From NCBI RefSeq assembly GCF_000379965.1, contig NZ_KB904332.1, positions 62,001 to 126,000 on the forward strand: a DNA stretch of 64,000 bases. The letters run 5' to 3'. This stretch comes from Hoylesella nanceiensis DSM 19126 = JCM 15639 (GTDB lineage Bacteria; Bacteroidota; Bacteroidia; Bacteroidales; Bacteroidaceae). This document shows, in pieces, positions 1-8,492 of this stretch (position 1 is its first letter; every line of letters starts with the position of its first letter). The notes under the pieces were generated by a model. The model was not told the DNA's origin. It worked only from the letters and a program-made list of their open reading frames with translations, and did not search any database. The position numbers and the translations under genes were made by a program.

Positions 1-1135
1 CATCTGTTGCGTAGCTCATTCTGAAATAATCAGGAGCTCCAAAGGCATCTCCGCTCACTGTTGCCACATGTCCTTCTTCAAGCAAGTACATAGCAAAGTC
101 GGTCGAATTAGAGATTTTATATTTGCCATATTCCTTTCCAAAGAATGAAGAACACTTAGGGAAAAGATAGAATGCGCCTTCAGGAACATTCACTTCTAAT
201 CCTGGAATATCTTTTGCAAGCTTTACAATTAGATTTCTTCTGCGTTCGAAAACCAAGCGCATATCTTCTACGCATTGTTGACTTCCAGTGTAAGCAGCCT
301 CTGCAGCCTTTTGACTAACAGAGCAAGGACCACTTGTATATTGTCCTTGTAGCTTGTTACAGCCTTTTGCTATCCATTCAGGAGCAGCCAAGAAACCAAT
401 TCTCCAACCAGTCATTGCATAAGCTTTCGACACACCATTAATAATAATTGTGCGTTCTCTCATTCCAGGGAACTGCGCAATTGATTCGTGATTGCCTATA
501 TAACTAATGTGTTCATATATCTCATCAGACACAACATAAAGGTTTTCGTGTTTCTTAATCACCTCTGCTAAAGCTTCGAGTTCATCTTTAGAATAAACCG
601 AACCTGTTGGATTACTTGGAGAACACAATATCAACATACGTGTTTTCTCAGTAATAGCATTTTCTAATTGTTCTGGAGTGATTTTGAAGTTTGTTGAAAG
701 ATCAGTAGCAATATACACCGACTTTCCGCCTGCAATCTCAACCATTTCAGGATAGCTCACCCAATATGGAGCAGGAATAATAACCTCTTCACCTGGGTTC
801 ACCAATGCAAGAACTGCATTACACACACACTGTTTTGCCCCGTTTGATACAGAAATGTCAGTAACGCCATATTCTAAATGATTTTCGTTTCTTAGCTTTT
901 CAACAATTGCTTTACGAAGATCTACATAACCAGGAACAGGAGAATAGCGAGAGAAGTTATCGTCTATCGCTTTCTTTGCTGCTTCTTTAATATGGTCAGG
1001 GGTATTAAAATCAGGTTCGCCAACACTCATATTAATGACATCAATGCCATTAGCTTTCATTTCATTACTCTTTTGAGACATGGCAAGTGTTGCCGAAGGA
1101 GACAGTCTTTTTAAACATTCTGATAATTGTGTCAT
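1..1135 (-). CDS. PLP-dependent aminotransferase, aspartate aminotransferase type (3' end cut by window)
   Basis: This is a fold-type I class I/II aminotransferase, probably transferring amino groups between aspartate and 2-oxoglutarate in the cytosol. The frame opens with ATG at 1135 (MTQLSECLKRLSPS) and stays open to the left edge, giving 378 residues of a family usually near 400, so only about 20 C-terminal residues are missing. Visible landmarks are SNGAKQ near residue 98, the N of SPSNPTG at 175, the D of VSDEIYE at 204, and SKAYAMTGWRIG with the Schiff-base lysine at 237. It is on the same strand as ribBA and the permease upstream, but a 233-base gap with a hairpin separates it from ribBA, so it probably has its own promoter. 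The exact substrate cannot be read from sequence alone. Confidence 0.93.
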   Translation of the reverse strand, partial: MTQLSECLKRLSPSATLAMSQKSNEMKANGIDVINMSVGEPDFNTPDHIKEAAKKAIDDNFSRYSPVPGYVDLRKAIVEKLRNENHLEYGVTDISVSNGAKQCVCNAVLALVNPGEEVIIPAPYWVSYPEMVEIAGGKSVYIATDLSTNFKITPEQLENAITEKTRMLILCSPSNPTGSVYSKDELEALAEVIKKHENLYVVSDEIYEHISYIGNHESIAQFPGMRERTIIINGVSKAYAMTGWRIGFLAAPEWIAKGCNKLQGQYTSGPCSVSQKAAEAAYTGSQQCVEDMRLVFERRRNLIVKLAKDIPGLEVNVPEGAFYLFPKCSSFFGKEYGKYKISNSTDFAMYLLEEGHVATVSGDAFGAPDYFRMSYATD

Positions 1136-1226
1136 TATTTTAAGATTATAAATTAATACCGCAACAAAAATAATAAAATAATTTGTTATTTAAGATAAAA
1201 GGTAAAACTTTTAAGTTTTTGCAAGA

Positions 1227-1234
1227 CAAAAATA
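1227..1234 (-). promoter_or_regulatory. Possible -7 box for the aminotransferase gene
   Basis: Read on the minus strand this is TATTTTTG, matching the Bacteroidota -7 consensus TAnnTTTG, about 90 bases before the aminotransferase ATG. I could not find a well-spaced TTTG -33 box, so the call is tentative. Confidence 0.35.
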
Positions 1235-1325
1235 TGCAATTTGCAAGAGAATTATTCTCTAAAGCAAACTGCATATCTTTGAATAGTGCAAAGAAGCCAC
1301 TTTTCCTCTTCACCTATTTATATAT

Positions 1326-1363
1326 AAGGGCATTGATATAAGACGAGTGTCTTATGCCCCTTT
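1326..1363. terminator. Hairpin terminator 3' of ribBA
   Basis: AAGGGCAT (1326-1333) pairs with ATGCCCCTT (1354-1362), and an inner AAGAC/GTCTT stem lies between. It begins a few bases past the ribBA stop. The T tract (TTTTT) follows the hairpin on the plus strand, while the minus-strand side continues as an AT-rich tract, so it may work in both directions. Confidence 0.55.
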
Positions 1364-1368
1364 TTCTC

Positions 1369-2586
1369 TTATTCTAATGAAAGAGTGTGACCCATACGGT
1401 CTTTTTTGGTCTTCAAATACTTGTAGTCGTATTTGGTTGGAGCAATTTCAATTGGCACATTCTCTACGATTTCAAGTCCATAAGCCTCCAAACCAACTCG
1501 TTTAGTAGGATTATTGGTTATCAAGCGCATTTTATGTATTCCTAAGTGACGCAACATTTGCGCTCCATAGCCATAATCTCTTTCGTCGGGTTTGAATCCT
1601 AAGTGAACGTTAGCCTCAACAGTATCCATTCCTTCTTCTTGTAGTTTATAAGCCGCCATCTTGTTCATTAGGCCTATACCTCTACCCTCTTGTTGGATAT
1701 AAATAATCACACCTTTGCCTTCTTTCTCAATCATTTGCATTGCTTTGTGTAGCTGTTCGCCACAATCGCAACGCTGACTGCCCAAGATGTCGCCAGTAGC
1801 ACATGACGAGTGCACACGAACCAAAACAGGTTCATCTTCTTTCCACTCACCTTTCACTAAGGCAAGATGCTCCACCCCGTTTGTTTTTTGGCGGAAAGGA
1901 ATGATGCTAAAGTGTCCATATTCTGTTGGCATATCAGCTTTTACACCCACTTCAATAGCCGATTCTTCCTTCAAGCGATAAGCAATAAGGTCTTTAATGG
2001 TAATGATTTTCAGATCCCATTCTTGTGCCATCTTAATCAAGTCTGGCATTCTTGCCATGGTACCATCTTCGTTCATGATTTCCATTAGTGCTCCAGCAGG
2101 ATACAAACCAGCAATATTACATAGGTCGATAGCAGCTTCAGTGTGTCCACTTCTGCGCAAAACGCCATTTTCTTGAGCATATAAAGGATTGATATGACCT
2201 GGTCGTCCGAATGTTTCTGGAGTTGAGTTAGGATCTGCTAAAGCTTTAATTGTTGCCGCTCTGTCGCTTGCCGACACACCTGTTGAGCAGCCTTCTAACT
2301 TATCTACAGTTACAGTAAATGGAGTTCCAAGCATCGAAGTATTATCATTTACTTGGCGAGGAAGGTCAAGTTCTTTGCAACGTTCCATTGTAATGGGCAC
2401 ACAAAGCAATCCTCTTGCGTTTTTCAACATAAAGTTCACCTTTTCAGGTGTTATCATTTCTGCAGCAATAATCAAGTCACCTTCATTTTCACGGTCTTCA
2501 TCATCCACCACAATAACAAACTTTCCTTCTTTAAAGTCTTTTATGGCTTCTTCTATACTGCTTATCTTAAATTCTTCTTTTTCCAT
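1369..2586 (-). CDS. ribBA: RibBA, bifunctional DHBP synthase / GTP cyclohydrolase II
   Basis: This enzyme makes both precursors of riboflavin: 3,4-dihydroxy-2-butanone 4-phosphate from ribulose 5-phosphate, and the pyrimidine precursor from GTP. The 405-residue length fits the fused family. The N-terminal RibB domain shows [11 protein letters not shown] at 28-38, then GRPGHINPL and RSGHTEAA. The C-terminal RibA domain starts near residue 205 and carries the zinc-binding cysteines in [20 protein letters not shown] and the nucleotide-binding motif [12 protein letters not shown]. It starts 24 bases after the upstream permease gene on the same strand, so the two are probably cotranscribed. No FMN riboswitch is evident in that short gap. 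Confidence 0.97.
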   Translation of the reverse strand: MEKEEFKISSIEEAIKDFKEGKFVIVVDDEDRENEGDLIIAAEMITPEKVNFMLKNARGLLCVPITMERCKELDLPRQVNDNTSMLGTPFTVTVDKLEGCSTGVSASDRAATIKALADPNSTPETFGRPGHINPLYAQENGVLRRSGHTEAAIDLCNIAGLYPAGALMEIMNEDGTMARMPDLIKMAQEWDLKIITIKDLIAYRLKEESAIEVGVKADMPTEYGHFSIIPFRQKTNGVEHLALVKGEWKEDEPVLVRVHSSCATGDILGSQRCDCGEQLHKAMQMIEKEGKGVIIYIQQEGRGIGLMNKMAAYKLQEEGMDTVEANVHLGFKPDERDYGYGAQMLRHLGIHKMRLITNNPTKRVGLEAYGLEIVENVPIEIAPTKYDYKYLKTKKDRMGHTLSLE

Positions 2587-2610
2587 ATTATAATTATGTT
2601 CCTTTACGTT

Positions 2611-4545
2611 TTATTTTTGTTGAATATTATCTATTTCGTCTACAATTAGCTTGTTTGTCACTATCAGTTTTTTGATGTCGTTTGCCAATCGCAATCTAAA
2701 TCGCCACATTCTAATATAAAGAATAATTCCAAGAGGGAAACAAATAGCTGCCAACACGTTGTATCTCTTTCTATCAAAAGGACGTGTATGAGCCTTTGCC
2801 GACAATATTGGAAGCTGATTTAGATAAGCGATTATTCTCGAACTACGGGTATTTGCTAAGTCTTGCACAACCTCTTCCAATTGCTCACTCAATCGTTCAA
2901 TTTCGTGATCGTCTTGGTATTTAAAGAACACTTTAATAGGATTGGGCAGACGGAGCAATTTCTTTCTTTTCAAATAGTCGTCAAACAAACCGTCTAAATA
3001 TCTTAGTTTCTCTTTAGATTCTTCGTAATGAGGTGGATAAATCACCACTTCTTTCAAAGCAAGGTGGCGTTTTAGGCGCAAGCCCAATAGCTTTGTAAAG
3101 AACACTCGATAGGCATCCATATTGAATACCACAGAGTCGTTATTGGCTTTGTAGGTCACAAACACTGCAATAGGCGTCAATACCATCATTGCAAGGGTCT
3201 TTCCAAACCATATTGCCCATATACCTTCACGAGCCATTCGATAGCCCGAGTTATCTAATATATAGTAAGTAATGAACACCAACACCGATACAATGATCGG
3301 AATACCTAAGCCTCCTTTTCGGATAATGGCTCCCAGTGGGGCACCAATAAAGAAGAAGAGCAAGCAAGATAGTGCCAATGTTATTTTGTTATAAGCTTCT
3401 ATCCAGTGGAAACGTATTGCCACATCGCCATCAACGGTCAGCATACTACGATAGTCTAACTCACTAATGTCTCTTTGTATGTTGGCAATTGCACTGCTCA
3501 CAGCTTGTTGTTTCTGTGCGCTCGACAATTTACTATAATCTGTTTCTACGTCGAATGTCTGTTTTAACGATGCTCGCTTGGTTTCTAATCGCAACGAGTC
3601 ACGGCTCGTTTTTACTTTTACAGGATTGTACAAATACGACAATTCTTTAAAGTTCACATTTCCTACGCTGTCGTAATAGTGGTTCAACGAGTCTAACGAA
3701 TGCCAAATAGCACCCATACTCTTGCTCTTTGCACTTCCACTTAACAAAGAAGCGTCGGTCAAGTTAAATCCATCATCAAAAGGAATAATGATCTTTTTAT
3801 CCACAAAAGTTTCACGACGATAAGGCACTGCCGCTGTGTTTGTGAACTCTTGAGATTGCATATTCTCGAACCATTCACCGCTCCAAAGCGACAAAAGAAG
3901 GTGTTTTCTGTCGGCAGTAGACTGCAACATACCCGAGTCGGCTAAGATAATGGCTTGGTCTTCATAACTTCCCGTCATACGATAAATCATGATTCCATAT
4001 AGCTTTCCTGTTTCATTATCTTTCTTTTGCACATAGATGTTGCTGTTAGGAATACCATCATAGAACACACCCACAGGTATTTGGGTTTCAGGACTCTTAT
4101 CTCTCATCGACAATATCAGCTGAGCTAGTTTCAAATTGGCAGTAGGACCGATATTGTTTTGGAAATAAAATGAGGCAAAAGCAATCATGATTGTAATGAC
4201 GATAAGACCTCTAAACGATTGCATGAGCGATATACCCGCTGCCTTAATAGCTGTTAGCTCACTGCTTTCACCTAAGTTTCCATAGGTAATAAGCGATGAT
4301 AACAAGATGGCAAGGGGCAACGCTTGTGGAACGAGCATCAAGCCCATGTACCAAAAGAACTGTGCAAGCACGTCCATGGTAAGGCCCTTTCCTATCAAAT
4401 CGTCAATATAACGCCATAGGAATTGCATCATTAGTACAAACTGACAAATAAAGAATGTACCAATAAAAAGCATTCCAAATTGCTTGACAATAAATATATC
4501 TAGTTTCTTTATTCTAAACATTACACTTACTATTGCTTTATTCAA
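2611..4545 (-). CDS. LptF/LptG (YjgP/YjgQ) family permease
   Basis: This is an inner-membrane permease of the family that, with the LptB ATPase, extracts lipopolysaccharide and passes it to the periplasmic Lpt bridge. It has hydrophobic segments in the first 125 residues (one reads FIVKQFGMLFIGTFFICQFVLM), a soluble periplasmic beta-rich middle, and a second membrane block near 395-470 with FFFIGAPLGAIIRKGGLG, typical of the family. At 644 residues it is much longer than proteobacterial LptF or LptG (about 360). The extra C-terminal part is charged and ends in one more hydrophobic segment near 595. The ATG at codon 9 (MFRIKKLDIF) is a plausible alternative start. ribBA follows after 24 bases. 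Confidence 0.88.
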   Translation of the reverse strand: MNKAIVSVMFRIKKLDIFIVKQFGMLFIGTFFICQFVLMMQFLWRYIDDLIGKGLTMDVLAQFFWYMGLMLVPQALPLAILLSSLITYGNLGESSELTAIKAAGISLMQSFRGLIVITIMIAFASFYFQNNIGPTANLKLAQLILSMRDKSPETQIPVGVFYDGIPNSNIYVQKKDNETGKLYGIMIYRMTGSYEDQAIILADSGMLQSTADRKHLLLSLWSGEWFENMQSQEFTNTAAVPYRRETFVDKKIIIPFDDGFNLTDASLLSGSAKSKSMGAIWHSLDSLNHYYDSVGNVNFKELSYLYNPVKVKTSRDSLRLETKRASLKQTFDVETDYSKLSSAQKQQAVSSAIANIQRDISELDYRSMLTVDGDVAIRFHWIEAYNKITLALSCLLFFFIGAPLGAIIRKGGLGIPIIVSVLVFITYYILDNSGYRMAREGIWAIWFGKTLAMMVLTPIAVFVTYKANNDSVVFNMDAYRVFFTKLLGLRLKRHLALKEVVIYPPHYEESKEKLRYLDGLFDDYLKRKKLLRLPNPIKVFFKYQDDHEIERLSEQLEEVVQDLANTRSSRIIAYLNQLPILSAKAHTRPFDRKRYNVLAAICFPLGIILYIRMWRFRLRLANDIKKLIVTNKLIVDEIDNIQQK

Positions 4546-4789
4546 AGCCTATAATAGGCTACAAATTTAGTATAAAAAAACGACATTCGTCGTGCTTTAT
4601 CTTTTTTTTCACTTCCACACACTCAAGTTTTCTATGTTCATCGATATTGAAGTGCATCGCAACAACATTTTAAACAGACAGGAAGAAGACTACATATCTA
4701 CAAGAAAATTGCCCTTTGTTGCATATTTCTACACATCAAAGAGCAATCTTTTTTATTCGTATTATCAAAGCAAGGCGAACCTTTTCCTT

Positions 4790-5263
4790 TTATTTTATGC
4801 TTACGAAATAAGGCTTTTCTCTATCAGCTAAACCCAATTCGATGATATATTTCTGCGGATTAGGCTTTGCCATTTCAATTGAAAAGCCCATAGGACAGCC
4901 ATTTTTATTGGGCATTCTTTCATCAAAAGTGCACCAATCGAACACCATTTTCGAAACATACACATTGTTATAAGATAGCTTACAGAATGTTTTTCCATCT
5001 ACAACAAGCTCTTTTATCTTCTGTCCTTTCACCAAAGCAGTATCTATCACCGCCTTATTTGTTGCACGCTCAATAACTCTTATGTGCACAACGTCTAACT
5101 CATTACTTCGTGCAAGTAAGGCATCTATCCCGCCTTCGGTTCCAAAGTCGATCACATCTTTATTCACAGAAAGTTTTTCTTTAAAGTCTAAAGCATCGCA
5201 TGCTGATAAAAAGCATGCAACAAACGCCATTAAAGTAAAGGCAACTAATTTAAAATTTTTCAT
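4790..5263 (-). CDS. Small lipoprotein, paralogue of the one at 17562-18044
   Basis: No function is recognised. The 157-residue protein has a signal peptide ending in the lipobox LSAC, with the lipidated Cys at 22. The mature part contains DFGTEGG near 40, a VIERATNK stretch, GKTFCK, and VFDWCTFDER. A second gene in this window shares the same landmarks in the same order (FGTQGG, LIERNSNK, GKRYCK, DFDWCEIEAK), so the two are paralogues. The Cys in F/YCK and the Cys in DWC are conserved and could form a disulfide. The FGTEGG start of the mature domain loosely recalls BACON-like immunoglobulin folds; this is only a hint. It is separated by 244 bases from the permease downstream. Confidence 0.85.
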   Translation of the reverse strand: MKNFKLVAFTLMAFVACFLSACDALDFKEKLSVNKDVIDFGTEGGIDALLARSNELDVVHIRVIERATNKAVIDTALVKGQKIKELVVDGKTFCKLSYNNVYVSKMVFDWCTFDERMPNKNGCPMGFSIEMAKPNPQKYIIELGLADREKPYFVSIK

Positions 5264-5522
5264 AGTTCCATCTTGTTTTTTAAGTTGTTAAATCTGCACC
5301 TACAATTATTCTCCACCACACGAACATTACAATAAACAAACCCAACTTGTTCAATTCTCAACAAGTTAGACATCTATTTTTTGGCTTTTATTGTGTTATC
5401 CGATTAGAATGAATTATTTTCAAGGGCAACAAAAGTAAAATTACTGGGGACAAAACTACTTATAAAAAACGATAAGTAGTACCTAAGCGAGGGTAAAAGA
5501 TGCTAAAAATGGATATAAAAAG

Positions 5523-5555
5523 AAAAACGCCTAAGAAATAAATCTTAAGCGTTTT
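5523..5555 (-). terminator. Terminator of tRNA-Met
   Basis: On the minus strand ACGCTTAAGA pairs with TCTTAGGCGT around a short AT loop, followed by TTTTT. It lies 11 bases past the tRNA 3' end. Confidence 0.8.
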
Positions 5556-5565
5556 GTTTGCGTTG

Positions 5566-5639
5566 TAGCGGGAACCGGGATTGAACCGGTGACCTCATGA
5601 TTATGAATCATGCGCTCTAACCAGCTGAGCTATCCCGCC
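5566..5639 (-). tRNA. tRNA-Met (CAT anticodon), elongator type
   Basis: The minus strand folds as a 74-nt cloverleaf. The acceptor is GGCGGGA/TCCCGCT with a terminal G1-U72 wobble. The D stem is GCTC/GAGC, the anticodon stem CATGA/TCATG with loop TTCATAA giving anticodon CAT, and the T stem ACCGG/CCGGT with loop TTCAATC. The first pair is not the unpaired 1-72 of initiator tRNA, so elongator Met is favoured; an Ile tRNA with lysidine-modified CAT cannot be excluded from sequence. CCA is not encoded. Confidence 0.93.
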
Positions 5640-5659
5640 ATTAGCCGTTAAAAGCGTTG

Positions 5660-5691
5660 CAAAGGTAATACATTGTTTTTAATCTCACAAA
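5660..5691 (-). promoter_or_regulatory. Promoter of tRNA-Met
   Basis: On the minus strand TTTG (5688-5691), a 20-base spacer and TACCTTTG (5660-5667) match the Bacteroidota -33/-7 consensus exactly. The tRNA 5' end is 21 bases downstream of the -7 box. Confidence 0.85.
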
Positions 5692-5758
5692 TATTTTTTA
5701 TTATTTTTCTGCTTTTTGTTCATTCCTCTTGCATTTAAGCACACCGCAACTGCTCGGC

Positions 5759-5824
5759 AAAAGCTATGTTTTTAGAGCGCAAAAGCATTGACATTACACG
5801 CTAAAAGCTATGCTTTTGAAAAGC
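5759..5824. repeat. Array A: 22-bp phased repeat, three units
   Basis: Units begin at 5759, 5781 and 5803. Each opens with AAAAGC, has a T at position 9 and mostly a T-rich stretch at 12-15 (for example AAAAGCTATGCTTTT in the third unit), and is followed by about seven variable bases. It occupies the 412-base gap between tRNA-Met and the lipoprotein gene at 6052. The rest of that gap holds the tRNA promoter and a terminator. Confidence 0.8.
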
Positions 5825-5880
5825 AATAACAATACTATTGCTACACCATGCGTAAGTAGTTAGAAGTCAAACTATTTACA

Positions 5881-5927
5881 AAAGAAAAACAACTGCGATT
5901 TCTTTATACAAAAGAGATGCAGTTGTT
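5881..5927 (-). terminator. Terminator of the lipoprotein gene at 6052-7425
   Basis: On the minus strand AACAACTGC pairs with GCAGTTGTT across a loop of about 22 bases and is followed by TTTTCTTTTG. It lies about 125 bases after the stop codon. Confidence 0.6.
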
Positions 5928-6051
5928 CTGATTAAGAGAGAAAGGAAATAATCTTTAGTTCTCTATTGTTTGAATTATTCTTTATTGATTATTTTTCTCA
6001 AAACAGCAATGAATAAAAGTTCAAACAGAAAACCAAAGAGAGTATTTTTAT

Positions 6052-7425
6052 TTAGTTACTATCAATAAGATGTATTCTTAATGGCAATACAACATCACTA
6101 AGTGCCACCTCATTTACTTGTAATAATTTCACTTTAAGATTCAACCATATACCTTCTTTCTTTGCTTCTATCACCTCAAAACGTGGTTCTAAGAAGTAAG
6201 CATCAAGGTCTGAACCTCTATTAGATGCTGCTTTCCACACTGGAGAGAGATAATTTCCATTACTCATACGCACCTCTTCTCTTTCTAAGTCTAAGTAACC
6301 ATAAGACTTTTTCAAGCTAAAATGCACATTTTTAATCCAGTTTTGAATTGGAAGAGCCTTCACTTTTGCAAGTAAATCGCCATCAGCAGAAGAGCGAAAA
6401 CGTTTTCCCATATAAGCACCAAGGTCGGCTGTTGTAGATAATCCCAACTCTGTTGCAAGCAAACTCAATGGTTTAAAGCCTTCAACTTCTTCGGTAAACT
6501 CTGCTAAAACATTCTCATTACCACTTTTATCTTGTAGCTCTATGGTTACAGAAAGTGTGTTTTGAGAATCGCTTTTGTTTACTGATTTAAGGATTGGAGC
6601 ATAAATATTGTTATCATAATCAAAGAAACCAGCATAGAACACAGCTGCATTTTCGTAAACACCACGCATATAATACTCTGCAGCTACTTCTTTTTTCAAT
6701 TGTAGCTTCGATGCATAATAAGCATTTTTATCGAAAGACAAAGTGGGTTGAGCATAGACTCCAGAACCAACATAGCCCTTATTCCCATTGTAAGTAACCA
6801 CAAATGTAAGTGTACCAGTACTTCTACCACTTTTAAACTCAAAATTACTTATCTGCAATTTTGCAAGGTCGTCGGCAGTGTACTTATAAACATTTTGTGA
6901 GTTTTGCTCTAAAACCGTGAAGTCTACAAATTGTGAAAGGTATTCAGCTGTGTACTTTTCGTTTTTCTTTAAACGATAAAGTGTATCGAAATCGAATTGT
7001 GTTTGATAGTCAACCCCATTTTTCCACTTAACAGAAAGGCGGTGCGACATATCATAATCTGATGGTTTCTTTGCGAAACCTGCATAAGTGATGGTGTGCG
7101 AAAATGGTTTGTTTTGAACCTTTCCCGATACTAAAACTTTAAAAGTTCCTTCGCTATCGTTACGCTCTTGAATAGAGGTTGAAAGCACTTCGAGGGCCTT
7201 TCCATTAACAGTCTTTGCACTTGTTTGCGCTGTTAGCGATTCAATTGCCTGATAAACATACTTTGTTTTATCGAGATTAAAATAGCTAACAAGGTCGTTA
7301 TCTGTCACTTTTATATCTTCATTGGTAGGAGTTGGGGGCGTAGGAATAGGGTCATTTCCAGACGAACTGCCTCCACATGACGCCATAATAAGCCCTACGA
7401 TCATTGTTATCCAAATTTTCTTCAT
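6052..7425 (-). CDS. Large lipoprotein of unknown function
   Basis: No family is recognised. The product is about 457 residues when started at the ATG at 7425 (MKKIWITMIVG). The frame can be extended 18 bases to a TTG, but the ATG begins a proper signal peptide. The lipobox is IMASC, followed by GGSSSGND, a flexible Gly/Ser tether common in Bacteroidota surface lipoproteins, and then a Pro/Thr linker. The rest is soluble, rich in Lys, Tyr and Ser and probably beta-rich, with no obvious catalytic motif. It is monocistronic: a tRNA lies downstream and a divergent gene lies upstream. A TACCTTTG box at 7530-7537 precedes it. Confidence 0.85.
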   Translation of the reverse strand: MKKIWITMIVGLIMASCGGSSSGNDPIPTPPTPTNEDIKVTDNDLVSYFNLDKTKYVYQAIESLTAQTSAKTVNGKALEVLSTSIQERNDSEGTFKVLVSGKVQNKPFSHTITYAGFAKKPSDYDMSHRLSVKWKNGVDYQTQFDFDTLYRLKKNEKYTAEYLSQFVDFTVLEQNSQNVYKYTADDLAKLQISNFEFKSGRSTGTLTFVVTYNGNKGYVGSGVYAQPTLSFDKNAYYASKLQLKKEVAAEYYMRGVYENAAVFYAGFFDYDNNIYAPILKSVNKSDSQNTLSVTIELQDKSGNENVLAEFTEEVEGFKPLSLLATELGLSTTADLGAYMGKRFRSSADGDLLAKVKALPIQNWIKNVHFSLKKSYGYLDLEREEVRMSNGNYLSPVWKAASNRGSDLDAYFLEPRFEVIEAKKEGIWLNLKVKLLQVNEVALSDVVLPLRIHLIDSN

Positions 7426-7802
7426 ACCTAACTTCTCTTGCAATCTGTTTTATATACAATCCTTCTTTAAGCCCTTTCTACACTACTCCATCTTGATAGT
7501 CAACACTTTTCAGATCTAAAGAAGCGCTGCAAAGGTAATAAAAATAATTGAATTTTGAGGTAAAAGCAATGTAAAACACCCCCTAAAAACAATAAAATTG
7601 CACATATTACCCGCGAAACAACACGACATTAAAAGGGCAACAATCACGAAAGAAAAAGAGAGCTAAAATTGAAAATTTCACCTTTAACGAATTGAAAAGT
7701 ATCATTTTAAGGCATAAAATATAAAAACACACGAAAAAAGGAGGGGCATTTCTGCTTATTTTTTATACCTTTGCAGCATTAATCACATAATTAATAATAA
7801 CA
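7426..7802. other. 377-base divergent promoter region
   Basis: This gap separates the minus-strand lipoprotein gene from the plus-strand purH-mreB operon. It holds a minus-strand -7 box TACCTTTG (7530-7537, no clear TTTG upstream) and a plus-strand TACCTTTG (7766-7773) 30 bases before the purH-N start. At 7562-7606 are two weak copies of the AAAAGCAATG-type unit spaced 23 bases apart. I see no gene in it. Confidence 0.6.
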
Positions 7803-8402
7803 ATGCCCGAAACAAAACAAATTAAAACCGCATTGATATCGGTTTTTCACAAAGATGGTTTAGACGAGTTGCTTGCTACACTGCACGCTCAAGGAGTTAA
7901 GTTTTTATCTACAGGAGGTACTCAACAATTTATCGAATCATTAGGCTACGAATGCCAAAAGGTAGAAAGTGTAACCTCATATCCTTCTATATTAGGAGGT
8001 CGTGTTAAAACTCTTCACCCTAAAATATTCGGCGGAATATTGTCACGTCGTGAACATGAGGGCGATAAAAAAGAAGTGATCGAATACGAAATACCTGCTA
8101 TCGACCTTGTAGTGGTAGACCTTTACCCATTTGAAAAGACTGTCGAAAGTGGCGCATCTTCAGCAGATATCATCGAGAAGATTGATATCGGAGGTATCTC
8201 TCTCATTCGTGCTGCAGCTAAAAACTTTAATGATGTGGTTATTGTTCCTAGTAAAGAAGAATACAGCATACTACTCGATATCTTAAAAGAGAATGGTGCT
8301 CAAACCACACTTGCACAACGCCAAATGTTTGCAACACGTGCTTTTGGTGTTAGTAGTCATTACGACACAGCAATACATAGCTGGTTTTCTTCACAAAAAT
8401 AG
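7803..8402 (+). CDS. purH: IMP cyclohydrolase, N-terminal half of a split PurH
   Basis: This is the last enzyme of purine synthesis, closing FAICAR to IMP. The 199 residues match the MGS-like IMP cyclohydrolase domain of PurH: ALISVFHKDG near 10, STGGTQQFIE near 37, then SILGGRVKTLHPKIFGGIL and IDIGGISLIRAAAKNF. The protein ends at SSHYDTAIHSWFSSQK, where fused PurH proteins (about 510 residues) continue into the formyltransferase domain. That second domain is encoded separately on the other strand at 26069-27250. The gene is 90 bases upstream of mreB on the same strand, and a TACCTTTG -7 box lies at 7766-7773. Confidence 0.93.
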   Translation: MPETKQIKTALISVFHKDGLDELLATLHAQGVKFLSTGGTQQFIESLGYECQKVESVTSYPSILGGRVKTLHPKIFGGILSRREHEGDKKEVIEYEIPAIDLVVVDLYPFEKTVESGASSADIIEKIDIGGISLIRAAAKNFNDVVIVPSKEEYSILLDILKENGAQTTLAQRQMFATRAFGVSSHYDTAIHSWFSSQK

Positions 8403-8492
8403 AATATCAAAGAACTGTTATTGAGGTTTGATTGCCTTCTTATCACACATAAAGCACAAACCGAGAAACAACAAGTTAAAAAGAAATAGAAT

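Noticed and set aside
5566-5639. Initiator tRNA-Met
   Set aside because: The first pair is a G-U wobble rather than an unpaired 1-72, and the anticodon stem lacks the three G-C pairs typical of initiators.
7426-7443. TTG start extending the lipoprotein at 6052 upstream
   Set aside because: The ATG at 7425 begins a normal signal peptide; the six extra codons add charged residues before it.
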